Of a DNA stretch of 64,000 bases, positions 43,601 through 53,809 are shown one piece after another. Made by a program: the position numbers and the translations under genes. How positions within the stretch are numbered: the first letter of the stretch is position 1; each line of letters opens with the position of its first letter. The notes under the pieces were generated by a model. The model did no database searches. It was not told the DNA's origin and worked only from the letters and a program-made list of their open reading frames with translations. The DNA comes from Paralcaligenes sp. KSB-10. GTDB lineage: Bacteria > Pseudomonadota > Gammaproteobacteria > Burkholderiales > Burkholderiaceae_B. The stretch covers positions 2,542,001-2,606,000 of the forward strand of contig NZ_CP089848.1 in the NCBI RefSeq assembly GCF_021266465.1, written 5' to 3'.

Positions 43601-44980
43601 ATGTTTAAAAAAGGGACCATCAACACTCCCTCCCAGACAGGCATGCGCCCTGTCCGTCACCGCACCTCCGCTTATATCAGAAACAGCTTCCTGTTCGTAG
43701 CGCTTGGCCTGTTCGCCACCGCCGCCGCGCTGGCCGTCGTGGACCCGAACAACGGCACCACCGAACTGCCATTGATCCATGCCGCCCGGCAGACCCTGGC
43801 CCTGCCGGAGCCGTTTCCGCTGCCCATCGGCGATTTCGACACGCCGTTCATCAGCGAAACCCAGATCCGTCCGGGCGATACTTTGTCCGCGCTGCTGCAG
43901 CGCCTGCGCATTCAAGAACCCAGGCTGCAACAATTTCTGGCACACGACAAGAACGCTCGCGCCATATACAAGCTGCAGCCAGGACGCACACTGCAGGCGG
44001 CTCTCGACAAGGATGGCCGCCTGGTGTGGCTGCGATATAACCACACCCCAGGAACCAATGAAAACGGCCATTTCGTTTCGAAGTGGCTGGAAGTGAAGCC
44101 CGATGGCAAAGGCCAGTTTGCTGCAGCCGAACGCAGCGAAGCCGCCGATACACAAATCCGGGTCGCCGAGGGCGTCATCAGCAGTTCGCTATTCGGAGCA
44201 ACCGATGCTGCCGATATTCCCGACGCGATAACGCTGCAAATGACCGACATCCTTGGCAGCAAAATCGATTTCATGCAGGACATCCGACGCGGCGACCGCT
44301 TTCGCATCATCTACGAATCGTACTCGCACGATGGCATGGAAGTCGGTGCGGGCCGTATCCTGGCGCTGGAATTCATCAACCGGGATCACCCCTATGAAGC
44401 CGTCTGGTTCGATCCCAAGGATAGCTCGGGCGCCTATTACGACTTCAGCGGCCACAGCCTGAAGGGCGCATTCCTGCGCACCGCGCTCAAATTCACCCGG
44501 ATCAGCTCTACCTTCGGCATGCGCATGCACCCCCTGCACCGCACCTGGACAGGCCACCAGGGTGTGGATTACGCGGCGCCCAAAGGCACACCCATTCATT
44601 CCACCTCCGACGGAGTCGTGGAATTCATGGGGCAAAAAAACGGCTACGGCAACGTCATTATCATCAAGCACGGCAAGCACTACTCGACTCTGTATGCTCA
44701 TCAAAGCAGGTTCGCTTCCGGCCTCAAACAGGGCGAGACCGTCGAGCAGGGACAGCTCATAGGCTATGTGGGGGCGACCGGTTGGGCCACCGGCCCACAT
44801 TTGCACTACGAATTCCGCGTCGACAATCGCCCAATCGATCCGCTGTCGGTAAATCTCCCCATTGCTCACACCCTTGAAGGCCCCGAGCTCAAGACCTTTG
44901 AACACAGCGTTGCAAGCTACCGGGAACACATACACCTGCTTGCCGAATTGCAAAGCCAGCAGCACGTCGCCAGCCGTTAA
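43601..44980 (+). CDS. M23-family murein endopeptidase
   Basis: The 459-aa protein has one N-terminal membrane anchor (SFLFVALGLFATAAALAVV, about residues 29-47), a LysM/OapA-like region with SETQIRPGDTLSALLQRLRI, and a C-terminal LytM peptidase domain with zinc ligands His and Asp in HQGVDYAAPKG and the HLHYE motif. It should cleave cell-wall cross-links in the periplasm (MepM-like). It is divergent from tyrS and upstream of anmK, the conserved order in Bordetella relatives. Confidence 0.95.
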   Translation: MFKKGTINTPSQTGMRPVRHRTSAYIRNSFLFVALGLFATAAALAVVDPNNGTTELPLIHAARQTLALPEPFPLPIGDFDTPFISETQIRPGDTLSALLQRLRIQEPRLQQFLAHDKNARAIYKLQPGRTLQAALDKDGRLVWLRYNHTPGTNENGHFVSKWLEVKPDGKGQFAAAERSEAADTQIRVAEGVISSSLFGATDAADIPDAITLQMTDILGSKIDFMQDIRRGDRFRIIYESYSHDGMEVGAGRILALEFINRDHPYEAVWFDPKDSSGAYYDFSGHSLKGAFLRTALKFTRISSTFGMRMHPLHRTWTGHQGVDYAAPKGTPIHSTSDGVVEFMGQKNGYGNVIIIKHGKHYSTLYAHQSRFASGLKQGETVEQGQLIGYVGATGWATGPHLHYEFRVDNRPIDPLSVNLPIAHTLEGPELKTFEHSVASYREHIHLLAELQSQQHVASR

Positions 44981-45025
44981 AGCCATTGAACGCCTGATCA
45001 TGAAGCCTTCCACGCGTACCAGTCC

Positions 45026-46135
45026 ATGACATCCGGCGCTTTGTATATAGGGCTGATGTCCGGCACCAGCACAGACGGGGTCGACGGCGTGCTGGCCGAC
45101 CTTGCCGACCCGCATCATCCCCTCATCCGGGCTCATGTTTCCCTGCCCATGCCGGAGCCCCTGCGCCAGGAGTTTCTGGCTCTGAACACCAAAGGATCGA
45201 ACGAGCTGCAGCGAGCCGCCTTGGCCGGCAACGCGCTGGCGCGGCTTTACGCGGCGGCGATTCGAGAGCTTCTTGAACAAAGCGGCAACATCGCACAGAG
45301 CATACGGGCCGTGGGCGCACACGGACAAACCGTCAGGCACGACCCCGCCGCCGGCTATACCTTGCAAATCAACGCCCCGGCGCTGCTTGCGGAGCTGAGC
45401 GGCATCGACGTCATTGCCGACTTCCGTTCACGCGATGTCGCCGCGGGCGGCCAAGGAGCGCCCCTGGTGCCGGCTTTTCACCAAGCGGTTTTCAGCGCCA
45501 GCATACCCCGGGCCATACTGAATCTTGGCGGCATTGGCAATGTGACCCTGCTGCATCCCGGCGAACCGGTGCGAGGCTTCGACACCGGGCCGGCCAATGT
45601 CTTGCTGGATTTATGGTGCAAGGAAAAAACCGGACAGGCCTACGACGTCGACGGGCGCTGGGCCGCGAGCGGCCGATCCCATCCAGCCTTGCTGGAAGCC
45701 CTGCTGCGCCAGGAACCCTGGTTCGACCTGCCGCCGCCAAAGTCGACCGGCCGGGACCTTTTCAACCATGCCTGGCTTGCGCAGCGGCTGGCGCCCTTCC
45801 TGGCGCAAGGCATTGCCGACACTGATGTGCAGGCCACGCTGCAAAGCCTGACCGCACGCACGGTGGCCGAGGCAATCGAACGCCATGCGCCGGCAATACG
45901 TGAAGTCTGGGTATGTGGCGGCGGCGCCCTGAACTCTGCCCTGATGAGCGAACTGGGGCAAGCCCTGGGCCGCCCGGTGCATCCGACCAGCGGCTTGAAT
46001 ATTCCCGTTCAGCTGGTCGAAGCCCTGGCTTTTGCCTGGCTGGCCCAGGCGTACGATCAAGGCCAGGCGGCCGGCCTGCCGACGGTCACCGGAGCACGGC
46101 ACCCCAGCGTGCTGGGGTGCCGCTATCCCGCCTGA
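45026..46135 (+). CDS. anmK: Anhydro-N-acetylmuramic acid kinase
   Basis: The 369-aa enzyme phosphorylates and opens anhydroMurNAc in cell-wall recycling. It shows the ASKHA-fold phosphate loop GLMSGTSTDGVDG, VGAHGQTVRHDP, NLGGIGNVT, GFDTGPANVLLD and WVCGGGALN. Full length. It follows the M23 peptidase gene by 45 bases on the same strand, which links wall cleavage and recycling. Confidence 0.97.
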   Translation: MTSGALYIGLMSGTSTDGVDGVLADLADPHHPLIRAHVSLPMPEPLRQEFLALNTKGSNELQRAALAGNALARLYAAAIRELLEQSGNIAQSIRAVGAHGQTVRHDPAAGYTLQINAPALLAELSGIDVIADFRSRDVAAGGQGAPLVPAFHQAVFSASIPRAILNLGGIGNVTLLHPGEPVRGFDTGPANVLLDLWCKEKTGQAYDVDGRWAASGRSHPALLEALLRQEPWFDLPPPKSTGRDLFNHAWLAQRLAPFLAQGIADTDVQATLQSLTARTVAEAIERHAPAIREVWVCGGGALNSALMSELGQALGRPVHPTSGLNIPVQLVEALAFAWLAQAYDQGQAAGLPTVTGARHPSVLGCRYPA

Positions 46136-46168
46136 TGAGTGGGCGGCGAAAGAAGGACGATGCGGCAA

Positions 46169-46537
46169 TCAGGCCGAGAATGAAGACCCGCAACCGCAGG
46201 TCGAATTGGCGTTGGGATTGCGGATAACGAACTGGGATCCCTCGAGGTCGTCTTTGTAGTCGATTTCGGCACCCACCAGATATTGAAAGCTCATGGGGTC
46301 GATCAGCAACTGCACGCCTTCCTTGTCAATGGTGGTGTCGTCGTCGTTGACGGTTTCGTCGAAGGTGAAGCCATACTGGAAGCCCGAACAGCCTCCGCCC
46401 TGCACGAAGACGCGCAGCTTCAGCTCGGGGTTACCTTCTTCGGCAAGCAAGTCTTTGACTTTGCCCGCTGCCGCGTCGGTAAAGAGAATGGGTGCCGGCG
46501 GCACTTGCAGATCGACGGATTCGGTCAGGGTATTCAT
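46169..46537 (-). CDS. erpA: Iron-sulfur cluster insertion protein ErpA
   Basis: The 122-aa A-type carrier delivers Fe-S clusters to apoproteins. The three cluster cysteines are in [11 protein letters not shown] and the C-terminal CGCGSSF. The start at 46537 ([10 protein letters not shown]) follows GGAG; a start at 46567 adds ten residues. It converges with anmK and lies downstream of the DUF6776 gene. Confidence 0.96.
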   Translation of the reverse strand: MNTLTESVDLQVPPAPILFTDAAAGKVKDLLAEEGNPELKLRVFVQGGGCSGFQYGFTFDETVNDDDTTIDKEGVQLLIDPMSFQYLVGAEIDYKDDLEGSQFVIRNPNANSTCGCGSSFSA

Positions 46538-46600
46538 TTGGTACTCCAAGGCAAGCAGGGCTTGCACACTTAAAACAGCTATATCAACAAGTCTACCAGT

Positions 46601-47350
46601 TTAATCGGCGGGCGTTACATTGGCGCTGCGGGAAACACGTACAGTCTTGCCTTCGAGAATATCGAGGGTGACGGTTTTAGGTATAAAGCCGTCGGGCAAG
46701 CTTAGCAAACCCCGGCTGCGCTGGAACTGATCGAACTTCAAAGCGAATTCGCCAGATCCGGTGTCGCGACCATCGCCTGCGGATCCGGAACCGGCCCGGA
46801 CGGGTTCGAGCCGTATTTTAACCGCTTTGCCATGTTGCATGCCGTTAGCCACAAATTGCATAAGGCCATTAAAAGGCACATCGCCCGGCGCGTTACGCAT
46901 CAGCAACACCCTGTATTGCAGGGTATTGCCCTGCATTTGCACATCGAATGCCCGGACGCTGATCGCCCCCTTGGGGCCCGCCGGCAATAATTGGTCGTAA
47001 AAAGCCAGTTGATCGCGCGCCTGGCCGAGCTCCGCCTGATTTTTTTGCAGCGAGGCCTCGAGGCCCGCGCGAGTGCTTTTCTCGACGGCCAATTGCCCCT
47101 GAAGCAGATCCAGCTTGGCCTGCGCACTATTCAGATCGGCCTGGCTTTGCGTCACGGCCTGCTCGAACTGCGCTTTTAGCTGCCCATACTGTTGGCTGGC
47201 ATTATCCTGGAACCAATAACGCGCGGCCAGAAAGCCTATGGCGAGTCCCATCAACAGGCCTGCCGCCATCTTCCATCTGTGTGTAGCCGGCTTGGCAGGA
47301 ATGACAGCAGGGGCTGGGCCGCCAGACCCAACGGCATTGATTTCGCTCAT
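46601..47350 (-). CDS. DUF6776-type membrane-anchored coiled-coil protein
   Basis: The 249-aa protein has a single N-terminal membrane segment (MAAGLLMGLAIGFLAARYWF, about 28-47), then a coiled coil of about 75 residues (QLKAQFEQAVTQ ... ARDQLAFYDQLLP) and a beta-rich C-terminal domain. This is the layout of the DUF6776 group conserved next to erpA and argC in betaproteobacteria. It is probably in the inner membrane facing the periplasm. The function is unknown. Confidence 0.8.
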   Translation of the reverse strand: MSEINAVGSGGPAPAVIPAKPATHRWKMAAGLLMGLAIGFLAARYWFQDNASQQYGQLKAQFEQAVTQSQADLNSAQAKLDLLQGQLAVEKSTRAGLEASLQKNQAELGQARDQLAFYDQLLPAGPKGAISVRAFDVQMQGNTLQYRVLLMRNAPGDVPFNGLMQFVANGMQHGKAVKIRLEPVRAGSGSAGDGRDTGSGEFALKFDQFQRSRGLLSLPDGFIPKTVTLDILEGKTVRVSRSANVTPAD

Positions 47351-47406
47351 GTATGGATGGACCCATTTAGCCGATATGAGTTCCGCAAGAGAGATGTAAG
47401 CAGACG

Positions 47407-48471
47407 TTAGGGGAAAATGGCCACCTGTTCCAGGCCGGTTGCCTCAGGCAGGCCAAACATGAGATTCATGTTCTGCACGGCCTGGCCGGAAGCACCCTTG
47501 ACGAGATTATCCTGAACCACGAGCACCACCAGTTGATCGCCGCCATCGGGCCGATGAACGGCTATGCGCAGATGATTGGAGGCACGCACCGAGCGTGTTT
47601 CGGGCAGGCTTCCCGCGGGCATGACATCGATAAAAGTTTCCTTGGCATAGCGCTTTTCGAACAAAGCCTGAAAATCGGTGTCGAGCGCCTCGGGCAATAT
47701 GCGCGCATAGAGCGTGGAAAACATGCCACGTATCATGGGCACCAGATGCGGCACGAACGTTACGTCGACCGGACCACCGGCCACCGCTTTCAACTGCTCG
47801 GTAATTTCGGGATGATGGCGGTGCCCCGCCACCCCGTAGGCCTTGAAATTGTCGCCGGCCTCGGAATAGAGCATGCCGACCGCCGCCTTGCGCCCGGCCC
47901 CTGAAGTGCCGGATTTGCAATCGGCGATGATGTGGGATGTATCGACCAGGCGCCTGCCCCCTTCGATGAGCGGGGTAAGACCCAGGATGACAGTGGTAGG
48001 GTAGCAGCCCGGATTGCCCACGACCTTGGCCTGGGCGATTTTGGCCCGATTCAGTTCAACCAGGCCATATACGGACTGAGCCAGAACGGCTGGGCAGGCA
48101 TGAGGCATTTTGTACCAATCCTGGAACACCTGCGTGTTTTGCAGGCGGAAGTCGGCCGCCAGATCGATGATGCGCACGCCGCTTTCAAGCAGGCTTTCGG
48201 CCTGGCTCATGGCTACGCCATGCGGAGTGGCAAAAAACACCACGTCGCATTCGTTCAGGGCTGCCGTATCGGGCGTTTGGAAGCGCAAGCCGACTTGCCC
48301 CCGCAGATTGGGGAACATGTCGGACACAAGCATGCCATCTTCTTTTCGCGACGTAATGGCCTTGAGTTCGACATGGGGATGCCGGGATAGGAGGCGCAGC
48401 AATTCCACCCCTGTATAGCCCGTGCCGCCTACGATGCCCACCTTGATCCGAGAAGATACTGCCGCCGTCAT
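47407..48471 (-). CDS. argC: N-acetyl-gamma-glutamyl-phosphate reductase
   Basis: The 354-aa enzyme carries out the third step of arginine synthesis. It has the NADP-binding [17 protein letters not shown] (residues 12-28) and catalytic Cys156 in [10 protein letters not shown]. Length is in the normal range for the long form. It is downstream of rplM-rpsI on the same strand, but a strong terminator separates it from rpsI. Confidence 0.97.
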   Translation of the reverse strand: MTAAVSSRIKVGIVGGTGYTGVELLRLLSRHPHVELKAITSRKEDGMLVSDMFPNLRGQVGLRFQTPDTAALNECDVVFFATPHGVAMSQAESLLESGVRIIDLAADFRLQNTQVFQDWYKMPHACPAVLAQSVYGLVELNRAKIAQAKVVGNPGCYPTTVILGLTPLIEGGRRLVDTSHIIADCKSGTSGAGRKAAVGMLYSEAGDNFKAYGVAGHRHHPEITEQLKAVAGGPVDVTFVPHLVPMIRGMFSTLYARILPEALDTDFQALFEKRYAKETFIDVMPAGSLPETRSVRASNHLRIAVHRPDGGDQLVVLVVQDNLVKGASGQAVQNMNLMFGLPEATGLEQVAIFP

Positions 48472-48565
48472 GATGTTTTCCAGAAATTGACCGTCAAGAT
48501 TAGATTATGCAACAAGCGGCCCGGCTTGCGCGCAATACCCTGGGCAAAGTTAGCCCATACAACAA

Positions 48566-48592
48566 AAAGACCCCAGCAAAGCTGAGGTCTTT
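48566..48592 (-). terminator. Intrinsic terminator after rplM-rpsI
   Basis: A 12-base stem with an AAA (TTT on the minus strand) loop and one G-U pair (AAAGACCCCAGC/GCTGAGGTCTTT) lies 37 bases past the rpsI stop. On the minus strand it is followed by TTTTTGTTG. This is a canonical rho-independent terminator. Confidence 0.9.
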
Positions 48593-48628
48593 GGACCGCG
48601 CAAGGCCGATAGCAGCCTTGTAAACAGC

Positions 48629-49021
48629 TTAGCGCTTGCTGAACTGTTTGCGGCGGCGAGCTTTGTGGAAACCGACTTTTTTACGTTCGACTTCACGGGC
48701 ATCGCGCGTTACCAGGCCGGCTTGCGACAGCGAAGGTTTCAGCGTTGCGTCGTAATCAATGAGGGCGCGGGTAATGCCGTGGCGCACCGCACCAGCCTGG
48801 CCGCTTTCGCCGCCGCCGTGCACATTGATATGAAAATCGAACGATTCGAGGTGACCCGTCAGCTCGAGAGGCTGACGCACGACCATGCGGCCGGTTTCAC
48901 GCGCGAAATATTCATCGACAGGCTTGCCGTTGACAACGATCTTGCCCGATCCTTTTTTGAGGAACACTCGAGCCACCGATGTTTTGCGGCGGCCAGTTCC
49001 ATAATTCCAGTTACCGATCAT
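48629..49021 (-). CDS. rpsI: 30S ribosomal protein S9
   Basis: The 130-aa protein is a canonical S9: [21 protein letters not shown], the central [19 protein letters not shown] and the basic C-terminal tail ending [11 protein letters not shown], which reaches the ribosomal P site. It starts nine bases after the rplM stop, in the universal L13-S9 operon. Confidence 0.99.
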   Translation of the reverse strand: MIGNWNYGTGRRKTSVARVFLKKGSGKIVVNGKPVDEYFARETGRMVVRQPLELTGHLESFDFHINVHGGGESGQAGAVRHGITRALIDYDATLKPSLSQAGLVTRDAREVERKKVGFHKARRRKQFSKR

Positions 49022-49030
49022 GACCTATCC

Positions 49031-49459
49031 TTAGAATTCCAGCGGTTTGGGCTGCTGAGCAGTATGCGGATGCTCGGCGCCAGCATAAACCTTGAGCTTC
49101 TTGATCATAGCGTAACCAAGAGGGCCTTTGGGCAGCATGCCTTTGACCGCTTTCTGGATTGCACGACCAGGAAAACGCTGTTGCATTTTCTCGAAGGTGG
49201 TCTCGCTGATACCACCTGGGTATGTCGAGTGGCGGTAGTATTTCTTGTCTTGCGACTTGTTACCGGTCACAACGATATCTGCAGCGTTAATAATGACGAT
49301 GTAATCGCCTGTGTCAACGTGAGGCGTGAATTCTGGCTTATGCTTGCCGCGCAAACGACGTGCGACTTCGCTGGCCACACGACCGAGGACTTTGCCCTTG
49401 GCGTCAATCACGTACCAGTCACGTTGGACTTCATGCGGCTTGGCCACAAAGGTCTTCAT
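49031..49459 (-). CDS. rplM: 50S ribosomal protein L13
   Basis: The 142-aa protein matches L13: [62 protein letters not shown] and [17 protein letters not shown]. The start at 49459 follows AGGAACC; the open frame continues upstream to 49564 but is leader sequence. First gene of the L13-S9 operon. Confidence 0.98.
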   Translation of the reverse strand: MKTFVAKPHEVQRDWYVIDAKGKVLGRVASEVARRLRGKHKPEFTPHVDTGDYIVIINAADIVVTGNKSQDKKYYRHSTYPGGISETTFEKMQQRFPGRAIQKAVKGMLPKGPLGYAMIKKLKVYAGAEHPHTAQQPKPLEF

Positions 49460-49819
49460 GATGGTTCCTAAAAATTGAATAAATGTGTCGGCGGCCGAAG
49501 GTTCCAGCAACCCCGTATCCAGGGCGCCCTGACCAAGGCCTTCTATAAAAGAAAGCCCGCCCATTGCCGCCTGCTTAAATTTCCGTATGCCCGTTTGCCT
49601 AAGCGTTGTATTTCGCCCGTGCCAAACACACAGAAAAGCCCATAATCATAGCATAGTTGCTTAATATTCCACGGTTTTTACTGAAACCAGCCTGCTTGAA
49701 CCCAGGCAAAAAGCAAAAAAGCCGCAATTTTGCGACCTTTTTGCCGATTGGGCCGGTGCCGGCCCGGAAGCCGGCGGCGATGCGGATTCGAACACTCGGC
49801 CGAACCCCGATGATTCCCG
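49460..49819. promoter_or_regulatory. rplM leader/promoter and terminator region
   Basis: A 360-base gene-free stretch. The left part is the rplM leader; on the minus strand TATGAT (complement of 49645-49650) is a plausible -10, giving a leader of about 180 bases that could house L13 autoregulation. The right part contains the terminator of the TRAP receptor gene (49713-49744). Nothing else is recognised. Confidence 0.5.
49713..49744 (-). terminator. Intrinsic terminator of the TRAP receptor gene
   Basis: CGCAA (49723-49727) and TTGCG (49730-49734), flanked by A-rich and T-rich runs that extend the pairing, form a hairpin with a T tract on the minus strand, about 75 bases past the stop codon at 49820. 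Confidence 0.7.
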
Positions 49820-50920
49820 CTATTTTTTCATATTGGCCAGGGCAATGCCCATATAGTTGTCGAACGAACCTTCGGCTACGCGGAACCAGGGCACGACATT
49901 ATCGCGGAACCCCATGTAGCTGTCGTAGACCTTCTTGAACAAAGGGCTTTTCGCTGAAAATTCCGCATAGACTGTATTGGCAGCCTTGAAGGAGGCGTCC
50001 ATGACTTCGCGCGGGAAGGCTTTGAGCACGGCGCCATTGGCAATCAGGCGACGCAAGGCAGCAGGATTGTTGGCATCGTAATTGGCCAGCATTTGAACGC
50101 CGGCGTGGCGGCTGGCGATGTCGATGAGCGCCTGATAATGCTTGGGCAGGCTGTTGTAGGCCTCGTCGTTGACGTACAGGGAAACCTGCGCGCAGCCTTC
50201 CCACCAGCCCGGGTAGTAATAGTACTTGGCCACCTTGTTGAAGCCGAGTTTTTCGTCGTCGACGGGGCCGACGAACTCGACCGCATCGAGCGTGCCCTTT
50301 TCAAGCGAGGGGTAGATATCGCCGCCGGCAATTTGCTGCGGCACCACACCCAGGCGCGAGAGGACTTCGCCGGCGAAACCCGCCGTACGCATCTTCAGGC
50401 CCTTGAGGTCGGCCGTGGAGTTGATTTCCTTGCGGTACCAGCCGCCCATCTGCGTACCGGTGTTGCCCATGGGAAAATTGATGATGTGCCGTGGGGCAAA
50501 CATTTCGCGAGTGAGCTTCATGCCGTCGCCCTGGAACATCCAGGCGTTCATCTGACGCGCATTCAGGCCAAAAGGGACTGCCGTGTCGAAGCAGAAGGCA
50601 GGATCTTTGCCGTAGTAGTAATACGAGGCCGTCTGGCCGCACTCGACCGTTTTGTTGCCGACCGCATCCATGACGCCCAGGGCCGGAACAAGCTCGCCGC
50701 CCGGATAAACCCGGATCGAGAAGTTGCCATCGGAGGCTTCTTCAATCATCTTGCAAAACAGTTGTGCCGAGCCAAACAATGCCGGCAGGGACGTGGTGAA
50801 ACTGGAAGTCATTTTCCAGCTCAGTTTAGGATTGCTTTGCGCAAATACCGGGGCGGCAACAGCGGCAGTACCTGCCATGGCTCCCAACCCTGCTTTTTTT
50901 AGAAATGAGCGACGCTGCAT
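49820..50920 (-). CDS. TRAP transporter solute-binding protein (DctP/TakP-like)
   Basis: The 366-aa periplasmic receptor starts with a twin-arginine-type signal (MQRRSFLKKAGLGAMAG, cleavage near VFAQSN). The mature part has KMTSSFTTSLP, FSIRVYPGGELVPALGVMDAV, LKGLKMRTAGFAGEVLSRLG and DAVEFVGPVDD, close to the 2-oxo-acid-binding TakP-type group whose ligand arginine is in KMRTAG. No DctQ/DctM membrane genes are adjacent, so its transporter partners lie elsewhere. Likely ligand: a 2-oxo monocarboxylate or similar acid. Confidence 0.92.
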   Translation of the reverse strand: MQRRSFLKKAGLGAMAGTAAVAAPVFAQSNPKLSWKMTSSFTTSLPALFGSAQLFCKMIEEASDGNFSIRVYPGGELVPALGVMDAVGNKTVECGQTASYYYYGKDPAFCFDTAVPFGLNARQMNAWMFQGDGMKLTREMFAPRHIINFPMGNTGTQMGGWYRKEINSTADLKGLKMRTAGFAGEVLSRLGVVPQQIAGGDIYPSLEKGTLDAVEFVGPVDDEKLGFNKVAKYYYYPGWWEGCAQVSLYVNDEAYNSLPKHYQALIDIASRHAGVQMLANYDANNPAALRRLIANGAVLKAFPREVMDASFKAANTVYAEFSAKSPLFKKVYDSYMGFRDNVVPWFRVAEGSFDNYMGIALANMKK

Positions 50921-51055
50921 TAGAAGACTCTCCTTTCGAACACTCGAATATTAGGTGCGGTGAAACGGCTACCCGCGCATATTACACTGTGTAGCATTTA
51001 CCGTAAGGCCGTAAATTCCCTTATTTTTCATGATTGATGCCGTCATCCCGGCGGT

Positions 51056-52423
51056 TTACAAACCGGCAATCGCCATGTTTTCTATCAGAATCGAGCCGGT
51101 AGCTTTCGAGCCCCGGACTATCGTGTCGGACCCTATGGCGGCGATTTGCCTGAACATATCGGCCAAATTGCCTGCGATGGTTATCTCCTGGACAGCATGG
51201 CGAATTTCGCCGCCTTCAACCCAATAGCCAAATGCGCCTCGGGAATAATCACCCGTCACATAATTGACCCCTTGCCCGATCAGTTCGGTAACCAGCAAGC
51301 CGCGCCCCATTTTTTTCAGCATGGCGCGAAAGTCGTCATCGGGATGCGTCAGGCGCGAGCTGAGCACAAGATTATGGGAGCCTCCGGCATTACCGGTGGT
51401 TTGCATATTGAGCTTTCGGGCGGTGTAGCTGGACAGGAAATAACCTTGCAGCACCCCGCCGGCCACGACGTTACGCGGCTGGGTGCGCACCCCTTCGTCA
51501 TCGAAGGGGGAACTGCCCATGCCGCCGATGGAATGAGGGTTCTCCGACACATCGAGATGATCGGACAATACCGGTTTGCCCAGGGCGTCGAGCAAAAAGC
51601 TGGCCTTGCGGTACAAAGCCCCGCCGCTGGTCGCCTGAACCAGAGCCCCCAGCAGGCCTACCGCCACAGGCGCCTCGAACAACACAGGAAAGCGGCCGGT
51701 TTTAATTCGGCGTGCTGAAAGCCGCGCCAGCGTGCGTTCGGCCGCATATCGCCCAATCGCTTGCGGATCGGCCAGGAGCTGAGGATCCCGCTCGGAGGTG
51801 TACCAGTAATCGCGTTGCATATGGCCGCCGCGCCCCGCAATCGGAGCCACCGACAAATTATGGCGCGAATAGGGGTAGCCCCCCATAAAGCCGCGGCTAT
51901 TGCCCAATATAAAGTGGCCCTCGAAGGCGCCTGCCGCGGCGCCATCGGTATTGGTAATCAAGCGGCTGGTGGCACGCGCGGCGCGCTCGGCCTGCAAGGC
52001 CAGTTCGGCCGCGGCATCGGTGGAAATATCCCAGGGAAAATGCAACTTCAGATCGGGATAATCGAATGCCAGCAAATCGGCTTCGGGCAGGCCCGCCGCC
52101 GGATCGGCCGCCGTATAGCGGGCAATATGCCAGGCGGCCTCGACCGTTTCGCGCAGCGCCGTAGTGGAAAAATCGGAGGTGGAGGCCGAACCGCGGCGCT
52201 GGCCCGCAAAAACCGTAACATCCAGGGAACGATCACGGGTTTGTTCTACCGTTTCGATATCGTTGTTGCGTACCGACACCGACAAGCCGCTGCTTTCGGA
52301 CACCTCGGCGGCGGCATCGGACGCGCCGACCGACTTGGCGTACTGAAGCGTTTCGTGAACGAGTTCGCGAAAACGCGCCTGGTTTTCAATAATAGGCAAA
52401 TGTAAAGTAGAGTGTTCGTTCAT
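51056..52423 (-). CDS. pmbA: Metalloprotease PmbA (TldE)
   Basis: The 455-aa protein is the PmbA/TldE partner of TldD, which together degrade unfolded peptides and process some microcins. Motifs: SVRNNDIETVEQTRDRSL, FPVLFEAPVAVGLLGAL, HSIGGMGSSPFDDEGVRTQP and the C-terminal TGDYSRGAFGYWVEGGEI. PmbA itself lacks the HExxxH metal site, which is in TldD, and none is seen here. It is divergent from darP across a 159-base gap. Confidence 0.96.
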   Translation of the reverse strand: MNEHSTLHLPIIENQARFRELVHETLQYAKSVGASDAAAEVSESSGLSVSVRNNDIETVEQTRDRSLDVTVFAGQRRGSASTSDFSTTALRETVEAAWHIARYTAADPAAGLPEADLLAFDYPDLKLHFPWDISTDAAAELALQAERAARATSRLITNTDGAAAGAFEGHFILGNSRGFMGGYPYSRHNLSVAPIAGRGGHMQRDYWYTSERDPQLLADPQAIGRYAAERTLARLSARRIKTGRFPVLFEAPVAVGLLGALVQATSGGALYRKASFLLDALGKPVLSDHLDVSENPHSIGGMGSSPFDDEGVRTQPRNVVAGGVLQGYFLSSYTARKLNMQTTGNAGGSHNLVLSSRLTHPDDDFRAMLKKMGRGLLVTELIGQGVNYVTGDYSRGAFGYWVEGGEIRHAVQEITIAGNLADMFRQIAAIGSDTIVRGSKATGSILIENMAIAGL

Positions 52424-52582
52424 TGCTGCTCTTTTAAGTTATTCCATTTCTGGATCAATCGCCGACGCGAAGCACAGACAGTGCAAATAGTACGGCAAGC
52501 CAGGCCGGCAAAGCGCATATTGATTTAGAAATGGAATTAGACGGTTATCATAGCCAATTAAAGAACATTTTTACGCTTTACC

Positions 52583-53131
52583 ATGCCAAACGACGTTACA
52601 GAATCTCCCGACCCCGAGTACGACCGCCCCAGCAAATCGCAAATAAAGCGTGAAATGCTTGCTTTGCTCGACCTGGGCAAGCAACTGGTTGACCTTCCCA
52701 ACGAAAAACTCAAGCAATTGCCGCTGGCCGAAAGACTCTACGACGCCATCCGCCAGGCGCAGCGCACCACCAGCCGCGAAGGCCGGCGGCGCCAGATTCA
52801 TTACGTCGGCAAGCTGATGCGCGATTCGCAGGCCGATGCCATACGGCAGCAAATCGATGTCTGGGAAAACGGCTCGCGCGAACAGACCGACGCCATGCAT
52901 CGGATCGAAACCCTTCGAGACCTGCTGCTGAACGACGACCAGGCCCTCACCCAGCTGCTTGACGAATATCCGCAAGCCGACATCCAGCAGCTGCGGGCCT
53001 TGATACGCGCCGGTCGCAAAGAGGCCCAGCAAAACGCCGGGCTGCAAACCGGCCAGGAGCCTCAGCGCAAACACTACCGCGCCCTGTTCCAGGCCCTTAA
53101 AACCCTGGATACCCATACGGAATCAGAATGA
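52583..53131 (+). CDS. darP: Ribosome biogenesis factor DarP (YjgA, DUF615)
   Basis: The 182-aa protein is the DUF615 family member that associates with late 50S assembly intermediates. Conserved features are [34 protein letters not shown] and a helical C-terminal half ([13 protein letters not shown]). The divergent pmbA-darP pair is widely conserved in proteobacteria. Its stop overlaps the esterase start as ATGA. Confidence 0.95.
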   Translation: MPNDVTESPDPEYDRPSKSQIKREMLALLDLGKQLVDLPNEKLKQLPLAERLYDAIRQAQRTTSREGRRRQIHYVGKLMRDSQADAIRQQIDVWENGSREQTDAMHRIETLRDLLLNDDQALTQLLDEYPQADIQQLRALIRAGRKEAQQNAGLQTGQEPQRKHYRALFQALKTLDTHTESE

Positions 53132-53799
53132 GTTCTCCCCTTTTGGAATGCGTCGAGATCGAAACGGCGCCCAACCCCACTCACGCAGTCATCTGGCTGC
53201 ACGGCCTGGGCGCCGACGGCCACGATTTCGCCTCGGTCGTGCCCGAACTTCACCTGCAGAACGGGCCCGCGATCCGCTTCGTTTTCCCCCATGCCCCCAT
53301 ACGGCCGGTTACCGTCAACAACGGCATGTCGATGCGCGCCTGGTACGACATATATGTAATGGGTTCGGTCATGCGCGAAGACGAACAAGGAATACGCGCC
53401 TCCCAGCACGCCATCGAAGCACTGATAGCGCGTGAAAATCAGCGCGGCATAGACAGCGATAAGATCGTGTTGGCCGGGTTCTCCCAGGGATGCGCCATGA
53501 CGCTGCACACCGGCCCGCGCCTGGATCAAAAACTGGCCGGCATGGTGGGCCTGTCGGGCTATTTGCCGCTGGCCGGCCAATTCGACGCCGAACGGCAGGC
53601 CGCCAATCAGGACACCCCCATTTTTCTGGCCCATGGCGTGCTCGATCCGGTCGTGGCCCTGGCGCGCGGCCAGGCAGCACATCGCCAATTGACCGACGCA
53701 GGCTATCGAACCAGCTGGAAAACATACACGATGCCGCATGCGGTGTGCCTGGAAGAAATCAACGACATCGCCGCCTTCCTGCGCCAGGTTCTGGTCTAG
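53128..53799 (+). CDS. Carboxylesterase/phospholipase-type alpha/beta hydrolase
   Basis: The 223-aa serine hydrolase matches the EstB/acyl-protein-thioesterase-like family. The triad is Ser119 (GFSQGCAM), Asp173 (GVLDPVV) and His204 (TMPHAVC); [10 protein letters not shown] supplies the oxyanion hole. No signal peptide, so it is cytoplasmic. Translationally coupled to darP by four overlapping bases. The natural substrate is unknown. Confidence 0.94.
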   Translation: MSSPLLECVEIETAPNPTHAVIWLHGLGADGHDFASVVPELHLQNGPAIRFVFPHAPIRPVTVNNGMSMRAWYDIYVMGSVMREDEQGIRASQHAIEALIARENQRGIDSDKIVLAGFSQGCAMTLHTGPRLDQKLAGMVGLSGYLPLAGQFDAERQAANQDTPIFLAHGVLDPVVALARGQAAHRQLTDAGYRTSWKTYTMPHAVCLEEINDIAAFLRQVLV

Positions 53800-53809
53800 G
53801 GCCCGTCCG

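Noticed and set aside
44189-45367. A 392-codon minus-strand open frame opposite the M23 peptidase and anmK genes
   Set aside because: Antisense of two clearly conserved proteins; composition typical of a GC-rich shadow.
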